NCBI GenBank assembly: GCA_963662175.1
Contig: OY759216.1
Location: 51,787,087-51,851,086, forward strand
DNA length: 64,000 nt
Direction: 5' to 3'
Source: Aradus depressus
Taxonomy: Eukaryota > Arthropoda > Insecta > Hemiptera > Aradidae
A model generated the notes under the pieces. The model did not search any database, was not told the DNA's origin, and saw only the letters and a program-made list of their open reading frames with translations. Both the position numbers and the translations under genes were made by a program. This document shows, piece by piece, positions 22,531-35,674 of this stretch (within the stretch, counting starts at the first letter, position 1; every line of letters starts with the position of its first letter).

Positions 22531-23361
22531 ACATCGTTTATAAGAACATCTAAGGGACCGTCTGAACTTGGTTCTTAAACCCGATAGTTGCTATATCCGG
22601 TAATACATTTTTTTCTGTCTAATTATCGATCCATTTTTTGAAAGTTGAAGCCTCTTTCATCTGGAACTACTTTTAAGGGGTTGAAATTAGCAACCGCATT
22701 TAGTAACAACAATTTTGCAAAATCATTTGCTTTTGCTTGCAAAATTGGTCAATTTATCGGAACGTTTGCACTCCTTTGAACCTTGAACCACTGCAACAGA
22801 GCTTTTTCGACATCACCATGAGAACTTGTACGAATTTTTTTCCTGCTAGTACGATCGTTTTCTAATTCTTCTTTTAATTTTTGACGGTTCTTAAAAATGT
22901 TTGAAATGGTTGCATATCTCACCTTTAGTTCATTCGACAAAGCTCCATTTTTTTCTCTATTTTCCAAACGAGAAAGTTTTTCCTCCTCCGTAAAGGTTTT
23001 TCGTTTTTTTTCACTCATTGCACCGTCCTGTTTGAACAACTGCAGAAGAACTGAGAGAGAATGTGTAGTCAGAAAATAATGTTAACAAAGACGGAAACAT
23101 TCCATGAAAATAATTGATTACTATTTTCGTAGAATATTTTATGTCTGAACTCCTCTTTCGAGGGATTTGTTTTCTCATGAAGTTCTTATAAAAGGTTTGT
23201 TTTCTCAGAAATCCATTAACTTTAGGCCACTAAAAGCGATATGTTCTTATAACCAGATATTTTTTATATTAAGTTGCATTAAAGCTGTCCGGGAACTAGA
23301 AATTTCGTTCTTATAATCGATATGTTTTTACAACCGGTGTTCTTTTAAACGATTTTTACTG
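22531..23361 (-). mobile_element. pogo/Tigger-type DNA transposon remnant
   Basis: The right end read inward is CAGTAAAAATCGTTTAAAAG..AACACC; the left end has the matching ATCGTTTATAAGAACATC but lost its outermost bases to the TA tract. Repeated 'TTATAAGAAC' motifs lie near both ends. A transposase N-terminus is inside (22749-23039, minus). Truncated relative to a full element of about 2 kb. Confidence 0.72.
22749..23039 (-). pseudogene. Tigger-like transposase N-terminus (CENP-B-type helix-turn-helix)
   Basis: 96 codons containing two DNA-binding segments of the CENP-B/Tc5 type: KRKTFTEEEKLSRLENREKN..ATISNIFKNRQKLKE and KKIRTSSHGDVEKALLQWFK. A TGA at the end interrupts the frame; similar sequence (PILQAKANDFAKLL) continues immediately after it in the same frame. 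The catalytic DDE domain is absent, so no active transposase is made. Start chosen at the first Met of the frame; a second Met eight codons in (MSEKK) is equally plausible. Confidence 0.72.
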
Positions 23362-24032
23362 TATATATATATATAATATAAAAGTCAGGATACACTCACT
23401 GAATTCTGAGGTACTTCAATGTTGTCTGTAAATTAAAAATTTCAATGTAGGATCTTTCCATAATGCAGGCCTCGGAAAAGTTAAACGTTATATTTAATTA
23501 AATTTATTAACATTCAATTAAACATACAATACTATAATCAATTGAATATAATTTGAACATATTTCTTTGAGCGAACTTACTAACTTGAATACTTCAGATC
23601 GGGATCCGGACTAAATGAGATCTCATCTGGAGAGTATTTTGAAAGTTGTGATATATGTTTATATTAAATCATCTACACATTATTTTGTATTCATCTGTAC
23701 TATTTGAATGTTCAGATGTCCATGAACAGTAAAGTTTTGTCAGTAATTAGTCGAAAAATAACACCTTACTAATTATGGTGGAATGACATTTGTAAACAAC
23801 TTTCCATGGGTCCAAAGGAATTTCCGTATATAAATAACATAAAGAGAAAACATATTACTTAACAAATATTCTCAGTAGTAACGGATTTTAAATGTGTTAC
23901 TTAAATACATTTAAGGAATTTAATGTTACTTACTTCCGAAACGAGGATAGTTTACAGATAAAAAATATGAAATTTACAGTTAAAAAATATGAAATTCTCT
24001 AAAACTATTATTCAAAACATTATTCTTTCTTT
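23362..24032. other. No gene recognised
   Basis: AT-rich, unassigned. Confidence 0.35.
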
Positions 24033-24716
24033 TAGACAGACGACTGACCTTCAGGTATCACATCAGACAGAAAGCAATTACTGTGAGAGGCCTTGTGTTC
24101 TCCTTATTGCCGTTACTCCACAGAAAGGCAGCCCTTAATCTAACCAATAGACTCCTCATATACAAGCTTCTGATGCGGCCTGATGACGTATGCATGCCAA
24201 GTGTGGGCTGGTCTTGCAAGCAATACCAACTTGAGAACTCTTCAAGTGGCCCAAAACAAATGTCTTAGATTGGTTGGTAGCTACTCGAGGGACACCTCCA
24301 TCCTCCAAATCCATGAACACCTAAATGTTGAGCTCCTACTGGACTACATAATAAATTTCAGTAAAAAACATTATAATTAAGCGTGACACGAATCAAAACG
24401 TTTTGGTAAAGAAAATAGGGAAAACTCAGGGAGGGAAACACAAAAATATCCGTTCACGATTTTAAATTATATTCTCTGTTTTTAAATTTTAAAAAATGTA
24501 TTTTCTATTCATTTCGGCTTTATATTTGTTTTTTTGTTCTTTTTGTTTAAGAGCTTTTTAAATTTACTCTCAAGCAGTAGCATTGTTTTTAATTTAACTG
24601 ATTATTTTTGATTTGTATTTAGTGTATAAGGGTAATGTTTAAGGAACCTAATTGTATAATTGTACCTCTGTAAATGCGACTGTTATAATAAACTCTTCTT
24701 CTTCTTCTTCGCTATA
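24033..24716 (+). mobile_element. Jockey-clade retrotransposon, 5'-truncated remnant
   Basis: Coding remnant 24033-24380 followed by an AT-rich 3'UTR, AATAAA-like sequence and a (CTT)n tract at 24699-24714. Coding reads LDRRLTFRYHIRQKA (the DxRLTF thumb motif of LINE RTs), then LLPLLHRKAALNLTNRLLIY. After a frameshift near 24180 it reads TYACQVWAGLASNTN and VAQNKCLRLVGSYSRDTSI, the Jockey-type C-terminal region. The frame is broken once and the RT core is missing. Confidence 0.78.
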
Positions 24717-24859
24717 ACATATAAAAATAATAAAATATATTTATTACCTTTATTTTTTTTAATGACTATTATAACAATTCAATAATAATTAATTGTTTAT
24801 AAAAAATGAAACTGATTAGCCTTTAAACAACCCAAATATAAAAATAAAGAAGCTCTCTG

Positions 24860-25516
24860 ATATGTGTTTCGCCTATTTGCACCCAAAATCAGAGGAAATA
24901 TCTAGGCCATATATTATGACTCTACAAAGGTGGCATTTGTAACTAAGTGCGGCCCTTGAGGTCCACACGACAAACTTCCCAGCATGATATGAATATCAGT
25001 AGTGATAATATCACAAAACTAGGCATTTTTTTCAGTACAGAATTGTTTATTCATTTAATTGAATTTAATCTATACATAGATTTTTAATTGATATGCAAAT
25101 GCACATATGTCACAAAATCTTTTTTTTTTTAAATTTTGCTTTTAAAACGACTAGATGTAAAATTTCATGACAATCCGTTAATGAGGTAGAACACATTTTA
25201 TGCTTAGCCCCCCTCACAACCAAAATTTTCAAACGCCATATAGTCTTTTTTTTCAATCTGGCTCAAAAAGATGCTACATGTGTATCGATTGCAACCAGAA
25301 CAAATTAAAACGGATAAATCTCTTTCAATAATTCCTAAAATCTACTTTTTTACATTCTATTTGTTTAAACGGGTGCCAAACGATTGGCATTAAAGCAGTG
25401 TCAATATCGTTATTCATTCGCGAGATGTCGTGCAGGAAAAATTGACCACCGATAGGTCCGTACACAAACACTACTTTCCAAAAATAGTGTAAAAATACTG
25501 TAGTGACCTTGAAACT
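24860..25516 (+). repeat. Dispersed repeat family I, copy 2
   Basis: Colinear with 13199-13792. It carries an extra solo monomer of the 142-bp family at about 25145-25290 (AAATTTCATGACAATCCGTT, CAATCTGGCTCAAAAAGATG). Confidence 0.65.
25145..25290 (+). repeat. Solo monomer of the 142-bp repeat family
   Basis: Contains TTTCATGACAATCCGTTAAT, 'TTTATGCTTAGCCCCCCTCA' and 'GGCTCAAAAAGATGCTACAT' in array order. Confidence 0.6.
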
Positions 25517-25613
25517 GGGAAGTTAATAAAACATATACAGAAGAAATAATATAATAAATACAAATCTAAGATACAAAATATAATCAATTATATTATTTTT
25601 TTCTTCCCAGCTA

Positions 25614-25705
25614 GACGAAGTATAGGGGAAGTTATATAATCGGTCAAAAAGTCGATGAGGAGTTTTCAACTGAATTTAAAGTTTTCCGTTCTCCTGATTC
25701 CAAAA
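25614..25705 (-). repeat. Repeat family D, terminal fragment
   Basis: ACGAAGTATAGGGGAAGTTA through GTCGATGAGGAGTTTTCAAC, broken off at the start of MITE F copy 2. Confidence 0.65.
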
Positions 25706-25707
25706 AT

Positions 25708-25922
25708 GATGTGACCATTACAGGACTTTGATATACCAACCACGCTGTCTCCCCCTCTCCTTCTCTAAACCATTACATTTTGTCTCTTTGTACAGTGAAA
25801 TCCTGAGATTAGACATTATTTCACCCAATAATGCCAATAATAAATATATTTGAGAAGGGGAAGGGGGAAAGAGACTGGCCTGTAAGTGTGGTTGGTATAA
25901 GAATGTCCGTTAACGCCCACGT
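25708..25922. mobile_element. Palindromic MITE family F, copy 2
   Basis: Inverted termini GATGTGACCATTACAGGACT..ATACCAACCACGCTG and ..GTGGTTGGTATAAGAATGTC. Followed by the same 600-bp block as copy 1. Confidence 0.7.
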
Positions 25923-26460
25923 TACTTTCTTCATTTTTATAATTTCTCAAAAAAATTGCCAATAATAAAATCATATTTTAAAGTTAGTTGCTATGAGTGA
26001 CGATTTCAACATTACTTAGATATATTTCTTATAGACATTTAGTTTACATTGTTCTGGTCGCTACAACCTTTGTCGTATTATCCTATCTCAAATCTGAGGA
26101 CTTATAGCGATTGAAAATTTTATAAGGAACATTTGGTAAGAATCGATAGGACAAATTGTTTTTGGGTAAATCAAGGAAACGTCTAAAAATATGTCTTGAG
26201 AAAACCTAAAATTCAAGACGGTTTTCGACATGAATCTCAAAAACCAGACGACCTACGAAAAATCGTATTTTTTATAAAATATATGTATTTCAATGTTATC
26301 TATAAATATTACTTGAACAGATTTTAAATTAGATCATAAATGAAATATTGGAAAATATACTTAGGCCCCGCAGTAAAGTTGGGCTAATTTCGGGCCAAAA
26401 TCTAATCAGATCTAAGTTAACACATTGACCCCTTCATTCCAAATGTCAAGTTGACACCAA
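25923..26460. repeat. Conserved block downstream of MITE F (copy 2)
   Basis: Colinear with 9271-9870; no coding potential. Ends near a short CA repeat (26465-26480). Confidence 0.65.
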
Positions 26461-26926
26461 CACAGACACACATACACACACTGTCAGAAAGAGACGAAGA
26501 GAAAGAATAAATAAACTAAGTGGTGTTATTACTTAAATAAACTAAGTGGTGTTATTACTTAAATAAACTCAATATTATTGCTGTGTAAGAGGACTTTTTT
26601 TTAATTTTTCCTTTACATTAACCTTGGTGAGTTATTAACAATATGCTCTGGTGACATTTCTCTGAGAGTCGCTGAAATGCGTTGAATTAATCAAACATAA
26701 AATAAACAATAGCTGGTAACATGTATTTATTTTTACTAGTAATCTACTTAATATACAGATCTATCAAGAGCTTCTCTTTATGTATATTTGTATTCTGACT
26801 CTGTTACCTGCTTAGATATCCAGTCCACATACATCTATGATTGAGGAATGTTTGTAAAACAATCGGAAGGTTGTAGCAAATTTTAGCTCAAAAAAGTCGT
26901 TGCTGAATCATGGGGGTTGTACTTAC
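26461..26926. other. No gene; short tandem duplication
   Basis: A 29-bp unit including AAATAAACTAAGTGGTGTTA is duplicated at about 26510-26570. Otherwise unassigned. Confidence 0.5.
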
Positions 26927-27157
26927 CCAGCTCGGATTATAAGTAATAAAGTAAGTTTTTACTCTCGCTCTAAACTCGTATCCTCTCTGAAAATCAATTT
27001 GTCTTATTCAGGGACTTGCTCATATAAAATTTCGTGTTGGTAAATTCATTAGATCATCAGCAGTTATTAAAGTTTTTGAGTTATCGGTCACCCTCTTTCC
27101 CTTTGTCTGAATCAATCGATAAAAATCAATCGATATCATCCTTACGGAGTTCTGGAG
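26927..27157 (+). repeat. Repeat family D, partial
   Basis: About two degraded monomers (AAATTTCGTGTTGGTAAATT, CAGCAGTTATTAAAGTTTTT), 300 bp upstream of the promoter at 27505. Confidence 0.55.
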
Positions 27158-27504
27158 CATTATTATTATTGATTATTAATCTAATAGTAAAATAGGAGTT
27201 ACAAAAAGATTTACCGACAATTCTTGAGGATTCAGCGTTTTGGAAACAATCAAATTTTGGAAAACTTACACAAAATTTTGTCGAATACATAAATTCCCCA
27301 AGACGAAGTATATAGGTATCGCATATTGGAGAGATGAAAAAAAAAAAAAAAAACTTCTCTTAAATGGAGGTGAGAGTTAACATACTGAAATTTGTTCCAA
27401 TTTTGGGCTGGGAAGTGATCCGACTTGAAGCAGGGTGTAGCAGGCTTCCAGCCAGTTATACAAGACACATGGTGGGGGGGGGGGGTCTTTGGGTGTTAGC
27501 TAGC

Positions 27505-27566
27505 TGTATATATATATAAATCTCCAATCTCTCTCAATACGCTTCTCAGTCACACTCAGTCAAACT
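27505..27566 (+). promoter_or_regulatory. TATA/initiator promoter and 5'UTR of the secreted protein gene
   Basis: A TATA box within TATATATATATAAATC (TATATAAA at 27513-27520) lies about 33 bp upstream of an arthropod initiator TCAGT (27546-27550, predicted start at A 27548). A second TCAGT follows at 27556. The predicted 5'UTR is only about 19 nt before ATG 27567. Confidence 0.75.
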
Positions 27567-30500
27567 ATGGCACACCTCAGCCTTTCCGTAAGTAGCTTAC
27601 TACTTTTATTGTTATTTAAAATTTTAAATAACATAAATTTGAATAGGGCTGGGTTCAAAGTTTTTGAATAGTCCCAAGGCTTAGTCATGAAAGTATTGAG
27701 TCTTTGACTTGGTATAAAGTAAATAATTGAAAAAAAAAAAAAAAGATTTCTTTCCAATGGGGAATAAATTAAAAATGCGTTTATAACTAATATAATGAGA
27801 TACTTTGGGCCAGGGGAGGATGATCTGAAAAGGGATAATAAGTCGGGAAAAAAAATAACTGAAGAAGTTTTTTGATCAAATTTATAACAAATAAAAAAAA
27901 TGTGACAGACGTTTGATCGGGGGAGGATTTGAGAGGATAATGGGATAATGTACTCCCCAATGTTTGGGGTAAACGATCATAGGTACGGCTAAAGCTAGGA
28001 GAACATAGATATACATTTTTTTTTTTTATTGGATGAATTCGAAATGTGATTTGCATAATTCAGCTACCTATTATATACAATGATAAAAAAGAAAACTTCG
28101 GAATGTTGTGAGTCGTATCAACATTTTTAGAAGTCTTTCAAGCTGAAAATGCGTGCTTGCCTTCTGAGCTCAAGATCGTGGGTTCGGAACCCGACCGAGG
28201 CCCTTAGTTTATTTTATCTGGGAGGTAAAATAAACTTGAGCACGCCGTCCTTCGGATGGGAAGTTAAGCGATGGTCCCGAGCCTGTACGATGTCACTTCT
28301 AAAGACTCCTACCCTAGGTGAATAAAAATATAGGACTCCCACAGTTGAGTCGGGCTCATGTCCACCAGAGTGACGAAAGAGCGCTCTGGTAGTAGGCGAT
28401 ATGATCTCGTAGTTAAAGCCCGGGCATGAGTCATAAAACCTAACGTAGAAAGTTTTTTCACCAAAATATATCAAAACATTGTTGTTTTTTTAACGAAGTA
28501 TAGAAGAAGTTACGTAATGAGTAGGTGATAATAAAGAATTTCGATGTTTGAGTCTTAACCCTAAATCTTAGATTTTTTTTCTGCTATGCTAGTTATTTAG
28601 TGATTACAAATAACTTAACCAAAAAGTGTATAATACAATTATATTACACTCTTTTCCCATCTTTTAATAAAGTACCTATATTTTATAATATTATATAATA
28701 GTTTTACAAATGTATTTATTGTTATCATTTCAAATTATAAAATGATAAAGAAAAAATTAAGAAACAAAGAGTTTCTTAACATTTATTTATTATGAAATAG
28801 AATTAATTTTTCACTTGCGAATAATCTTATTTTGTTGTTATTCAGTTGAATCTAGAGAATTTCATGCTCGAAAAATAACAATTTCAAAGGAGGTTAATAG
28901 TCGGTTAAAGAACAAATTGGTAGTTAGGATATTGGATCATTGCCCCCTTTCTGGATAGGATTTGTCTAGTTATTATTGTAGAAAGCCTCTAATGGCTGTA
29001 GTTAACAAGGTGCAGGATGGATGGATGATATAACCGAAGCCAGCTCTGAACTCGTGTAGCCGCCACTCCTTGTTAATGTAACCTACCTCACTCTCCCCTC
29101 AACCTAACTTGTTGGAAACCTCAGTAAACATTCTTTAAATATCTCATACAAATGTATCAGTAATCCAATTGAGAAAGTAAAATCACCGGTAATGCACATC
29201 CCTAGCACGAATAAAAAAAAAAATGTAGGTATATAAAGAAAAACCAATCAAAAAAAATATATATATTGTCTATTTCACAAGATACAATAGAACCTCTATA
29301 AGTCGAACATCAAGGGAGACGCCAAAAAAATTCGAGTTTTTGACTTACAGAGGATTTCGACAGGCGGATTTTGATTAGACTTGTAGAGGTTAAGATTCAT
29401 TCTAACTAATTTTGAGTTAGAGAGGTGAAATAAATAAAAATTCAAGTTACAGAGATTACAAACATATTTATATTTATTATAAATCAACATTATTTCAAAA
29501 CATCCTTAAAATAAAAAATACGTAGTATTTATAGGTATTAAAAAAAGTCAGTAATTTTTTTTTTGCTTTAGATAATTGGTAATGATATTTATTGTATACT
29601 CCTAAATGGTTTTCTAAGAAACAATGGTGTACATTGTCGGCAAATTCTTAAAGTCGGTAACTTATTTTTCTTCGAGCTATAGAGGTAATACGTTTCAAAT
29701 AATCGAGTTGTAAAGGTTGTCAAATAAAACATTGCTATGTTCGAGATACAGAGGTCCAATTTATTTTTTTGAGTTATAGAGGGAAAATATGTACCAAAAT
29801 GGCTTGTAGGGACTCACTGATTATTTCGACTAATAGAGTGTTGAGATTTCGAGTAATGGAGGCTTTGGGGCTTGAAGGGAAAGGAACAAAACTTTTTTTC
29901 GAGTTTTGGAGGTTTTCGACTTAAAGAGGTATATAAATTATATGGGAGTACTTTTGGTAATGCTACCATCTTCAGCCACGACTTAACAAAATTTGTAACA
30001 AAATTGGTTTTCCCGTCTCTCCTGTACAGTTATGTCTTAAAATATGGAAAACATTAAAATTCCGTCTCAAATTGAAATCTCAATAATAAAATAAAAATTT
30101 TTAAATAGTATGTGTTGATTAAAATACGAATATATTAACTTTCTCACAATATCTCCGCGAAAAATGTCAAGTCTCATTACGAATTAATCAATTACGTTGT
30201 CACTCTCCCTCCAAAACCTATTGACCGTTTGGGCTAAAACTATAGTTGACTTACGTAGGGGCTTCTGAATCCTCATACTAAATTTTGTGTCGATACATTC
30301 ATTACATCATCAGTTATAAAGGTTTTTGTATCGACCCCCCCCCCCCCCCCCCCCCCCTCTTCCCTTTGACCGATTCTATCATGTCCACTTAATACATATT
30401 TATTAGCATATCTTTATCTGAGAGGTGGAAAAACCTTGAGCATGCCGTCCTTCGAATGGGACCATCAGCTATGGTCAGGTACTTGTTAAAGACCCCGCCG

Positions 30501-30875
30501 AACATAAGTGAATAAACCTGGGTAGGCAAAATTTAGAACTGCCATGGTAGATTCGGGCTCATGGCCACCAGAGTGACGGAAGAGCGCTCTAGTAGTATGC
30601 GACCTCGTTGTTAAAGCCCGGGCATGAGTCACAAGACCATACTTTTCTATAATTTTTTTTAAAGACAAACAATTCAATTCTGAAAATGTTGGCGTTTAGT
30701 TCGATAGGTCCGGAACCTCATTTAAGAATGAAGATGCGATTTGCATTTTTCATTCTCATAACTCATGAATTACATATATAAATCATTGTATGTTGTTGAT
30801 TGTAATATTTTAATAATTAAAATAAACTATTGTTATAATTATAATTAAAGGTTGGTTACAGGGGTAGTTAATAAG

Positions 30876-30925
<50 letters not shown>

Positions 30926-33900
30926 ATTTATATAGAAATGAATTTCCAAAAGTAATTAAGTTTATATAAAATAAATGATTGATATAACATGTTTATATTT
31001 GGAGCAATATAAATATTTATTTAAACAACCCAGAGGCTCCAGATAACCTTTAATATTTAAATCATCTCAAAAATAATTTAAATATGCATTTAATAATATC
31101 TAGTAATAACCGACTATTTATTTAAAGATCCATTCGAAGCTACTCTCACTTATATAATTTCAATTATTTAAATAAAATTTATATTTTTGAATATGCAATA
31201 AAGCTAATAACTAGATTTGGTAATTGGGTCTTCAGTTTAACATTCCTTACTCAGGCTTTCACTTAGAATAAGGCTTCTTACACACCAATGCCGAGCCGAG
31301 CCGGGCCGGGCGAAGCGATGCGAAGCCGAGCCGAGCGGAATCTGCCTGCGTTCGCACCGAAGCCGATTCGCTCTCAGTAGGATTTCTAGCCTTGTAGTGA
31401 GAGGTGCTTCTTTCCTATTCAGTCTCAGTTGAAACGGGGTGCAAATAATGTCATCAACTTTGATGATGATGATTTATTGGATAGTTCATCACTTGATGAT
31501 GAATGTGTGGGAGAAAAAAGGCGATACTGGACTCACAATATAAATAAAGATCACTCATTATAATATTAAAAAACAAAAACCACTTGAAACAATAAAAAAA
31601 CAATATATTGCGCAATATGATGTAACTCACTGGGCTGAAACACCGAACTAGACTGGATGACGGAACAAACCGCTTGGCAGAAAACGCTCGAATTGGCGGT
31701 AGGTAGTACTGCTCAAAACCGCTCGGCCTCGCCCGGCGCGGCTCGGCCTTGGTTTAAATACTCCCATGTAATGGGATGTAAAATGGGATGTAAAAACCCT
31801 GCGTATTTAGCGCTCAAGCGTTTTCCGCCCGGCTCGGCTCGGCTCGGCCCGGCTTTGGTGTGAAACCCCACTAAGACTTGTAAAGCTGTGAGCTTTTTCC
31901 AGCAATAGTTATTTCGGCATTTTTGAAACATTGTGTTAAATAAAACCTGTGTTATCTCGGCTATATTAATTAAAAGAACACCTGTAAACCCAAATTCTTT
32001 TTTTTTTTTTAATTTTTTAAAACTTAATATAACTGAATGGGAATATAAACTAGTTTTAAAATTGCGGTTGAGATTCAAAAGAATATATTTATTTTATAAT
32101 TATTATTACTTCTATAGAACCTCCTTTGATATATATAACTACATGTAAAATTGTTATTAAAATACATTCTTTAATTTTGATTTATTTTGGTTTCAGATCC
32201 TTCTCCTGTTCGGGCTTGTTTTAGTGGCAACGTCATCTCCTATATTTTTTGGCGGTCATAAAAAGTACGTATACCTACTGTCTATTTAGTGAAAAATTAT
32301 ATTCCGTTATACTTCATTACTGAAGACGGACTTGTATGTAATTATGTGATGTATGTAATTATCTATATTTACATATAGCCAATAACATACCATATTGACT
32401 TGAGTTTTGTTTACAGTAAAAAATATTTTTTTTTTAACTAAAAAAATTATCCCTTTTTAAGTAGGTACTATATTTTGTCGGTTTTGAAGCTAATTTTAAA
32501 AAAAACATTGTTCACCTTTATGCGTATTTTCAACTTCCAAGTCCTTTCCTGCAGACGGTTATTCACTGTAGGTCTCCACAAGATTAGGTCAAACCTGACT
32601 GTCTCCATTTTCCATCATTTAAGTGATATAAGGGAACACTCCACTCAGTTAACAAATCAACCCATACGAAGACTTCTTCATACTGTAATAGTTTATCTGC
32701 TCTTCTAAAATATTAACACTCGTCCATAAACGTTTAGTTCCGAGACGCACATATAAACGTTGGGTCGTATTTGACCCATGGTGAATTTAATGTTATTTTT
32801 CACGAACACGGGGATTAAATTATTGCCTGAAATTGATAAATACAATTTTATTTTTAGAATTGAAAAACAGAACAAACATTTTTTACACAAAACAGGTCGT
32901 TCTCAACATGAACTTGAATGAATAGAATAGTTGCTGCCAGCAAGGGGGAACAAAATAAAAAACTTACCACAAACGTTGGGTCGAATCTCCCACCCAGAAA
33001 AGGGAATGATAACTTCAAATTACACAAAATATAAATTCAGAATGTACCTCGGTGACCTAAACGTTTCCAACTCTCCGTTACGATTAAAAGAAAGGTTACA
33101 CGAAGCCTCGTGGCCTTGAAAAATGTTTGGGGGAAATTAAGCCCAAAAACCTTCCCGGGTAGTTAAAGCCCGGGCATGAGTCACAATAACTAACTACGGA
33201 CGTTTTTATTTGTGAATTGCATCACATGCAATTTTATGAATTTTTACAAAATATTTTCATAAAATGTATTGTACAAGGGCAAGTTTAGAAGAATTTCTAC
33301 TATCTACATCATCCACATTTATTATTATAGCTTGCATTTTGGAAATTCAGACCATTTTGGAAAATAAAAGAATTATTTTTGGTATTCGTCTTATACATAG
33401 AGAACGATTCTACTCTAATATTTAATATAAACATTCCCAGACTGTTATGGGCCAACGTGGGCTCATTCGCATGAATTTTTCTTCCAGGTTTTCGAGACTA
33501 CATGATTTAAATGGTTGCATATTATACTGTAAAGTGGAGAGATTGTTATTTCAGATATTATTAACGAGACCTACAACGGGTTCGCTAAGAAGGACGAGAT
33601 GGCCGATGATATCAGTAAACACAAATCTTGTAGAGTTACTTATATCAAGAAGCTGAGAATATGATACATATACTGGTAGATAATGCAATGGCTTAAAATA
33701 TTCATATATTCTTGGGTCAATTTTGAAAAAATGACTTTTTAGGTACTTAAAAACGTGTATCAAGATGCAAACTATTTTCTAAAAACATGAACATCTCTAC
33801 CTTCAGTATTTAAACGGTTCTTGTTTGCTTATTATTTTTTGTTTTGTTTCAGAGTTCATTTGAAAGTGCACGTGCCGCATCAAGTCCAGCACGTGTACCA

Positions 33901-35638
33901 CGAGAAGCACGTGCCCATCCACATACATGAAGAATCGCACTCGGTAGTTGACCATCATGTACCTTGGCACAGTAGCGGTGGTGGCTGGCACTCTGGTGGT
34001 GGTGGTTGGCTGAGCGGTGGTGGTGGCTGGCAGAGTGGTGGCGGGGATATCGGCTGGATCGGCGGTGGTGGCCACGGCTGGCATGACGACTGGTAAGTTA
34101 TTTGTCCCATGTCTAACTAAACCTTTCTATATCTTTGTGTCCCTTAGTGATATCTTCGAAATGACAAAACCTGTATAATTGAAACATTGCTCAAAAGGAA
34201 AAGACCATAGTAGAGATCGAGAAAGAATTCCCCGAAGTGTGGGAAATAAAAGTTAAAGAAGGTTTAAGTGTTAAACTTAAATAAATGAAAATATTATATA
34301 AAGGTTTAAGTGTTATGTAAAACAAAATAAATAATAATTAGATAAATAATTAATAAAATTAAACAAACGAAATAATAATAATTAAAACAAAACAATAAAT
34401 TACCACATTTCCTGTAGAAATTTTATCTCTTTTCTTTTACTCCATTTTGATTTCTACAGTAGTTTTTCGAAGAGGGCCCTAAAAAAGTATCACAAGTTCA
34501 AGACGTGCAATTTTGAAGAAAGTATATATTAAAAAAAAAATTAAATTAACAACTTTTTCATTTGGATTTCTAAAGAGATGCCATCTTGTCTTCTAAATTT
34601 TGCAAAAATATAAAATCTAATCCAAAGGTTTTGAAATAATCTTATTGGGCCAACAGGGAAAATGAATAGAATAGAATTTCCGAAAACAAATATTGAGTTT
34701 ATTTTCTTAAATCTACATTATTTAAATTAAAAACTAAACATTGAAACAAACAAAAACCGAAAAAAAAAAAATCTTAAAAACTAAATTCTTAACACTAATT
34801 CAATCTTTTTGTTTTATGTTTTGGGCCATTGTCTAAAATTAAGTTATATATATATCTGGGCATATATCCTGGACATATAAACAAATAAAAGTACCTTCTT
34901 TTTGGATCAGTTTCACCGTCAATACACTTCTATTTAGTTCATTGCAACATAAGCCTAAACACCACTCTCTACCTTCACTCAGACCGTCACCATTCCTAGG
35001 CCTCGACTCTCTCTACACACACTAATTAAAACAGCTGATGGCCGTGTTTTGTTTTCTACATGCATTTGTTTTAAAATAAATGTTTTTTTATATAAAAATA
35101 AATATAATTAATTTTTTAATGTTTATAATTTAATTATTCAATGTGTGTATTATTTTTATACATCACAGAAGAGCCACTCCTGTTATAAACAAAAAGTGGA
35201 AAAATATATTCATAGTGTTATATTAGGTTGACAATTAATTAAGAGTTAATTATTGAAGCAATAATTACTCGAAATTCTCTCTTGTACTTCCTGCGAATAT
35301 GCAGCCTGCGAAACGTTTGTTGCGTCAATCATTCGACTGCACGACTGCAGCTGATAATTATAATTCCTTCTGATTTCTCCATATGTGGGCTTCATTCCTG
35401 TTCACGTTTATCAAAACGTTAATTAAGAAAATACATTAACATTTGTCTCAAAATTATCATATTTTGTATCAACATAATGCCAATCATTCAAAACTTAAGA
35501 CGGGCAAAGAGATCATCGTTTAACTAAATAGCTAAATATAGTTGGATAAAAATCCCGGTTACCGAAAGTTTAAGGAAAATTAATCCAAATTCTAGCTTTG
35601 GAGATTTCTACTATACTGTGACTAAGAAATATGCTTAT

Positions 35639-35674
<36 letters not shown>

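Noticed and set aside
33803..34084. 93-codon antisense frame rich in Thr/Ala/Pro
   Set aside because: Antisense shadow of the Gly-rich exon 3; the sense strand has signal peptide, splice sites and promoter support.
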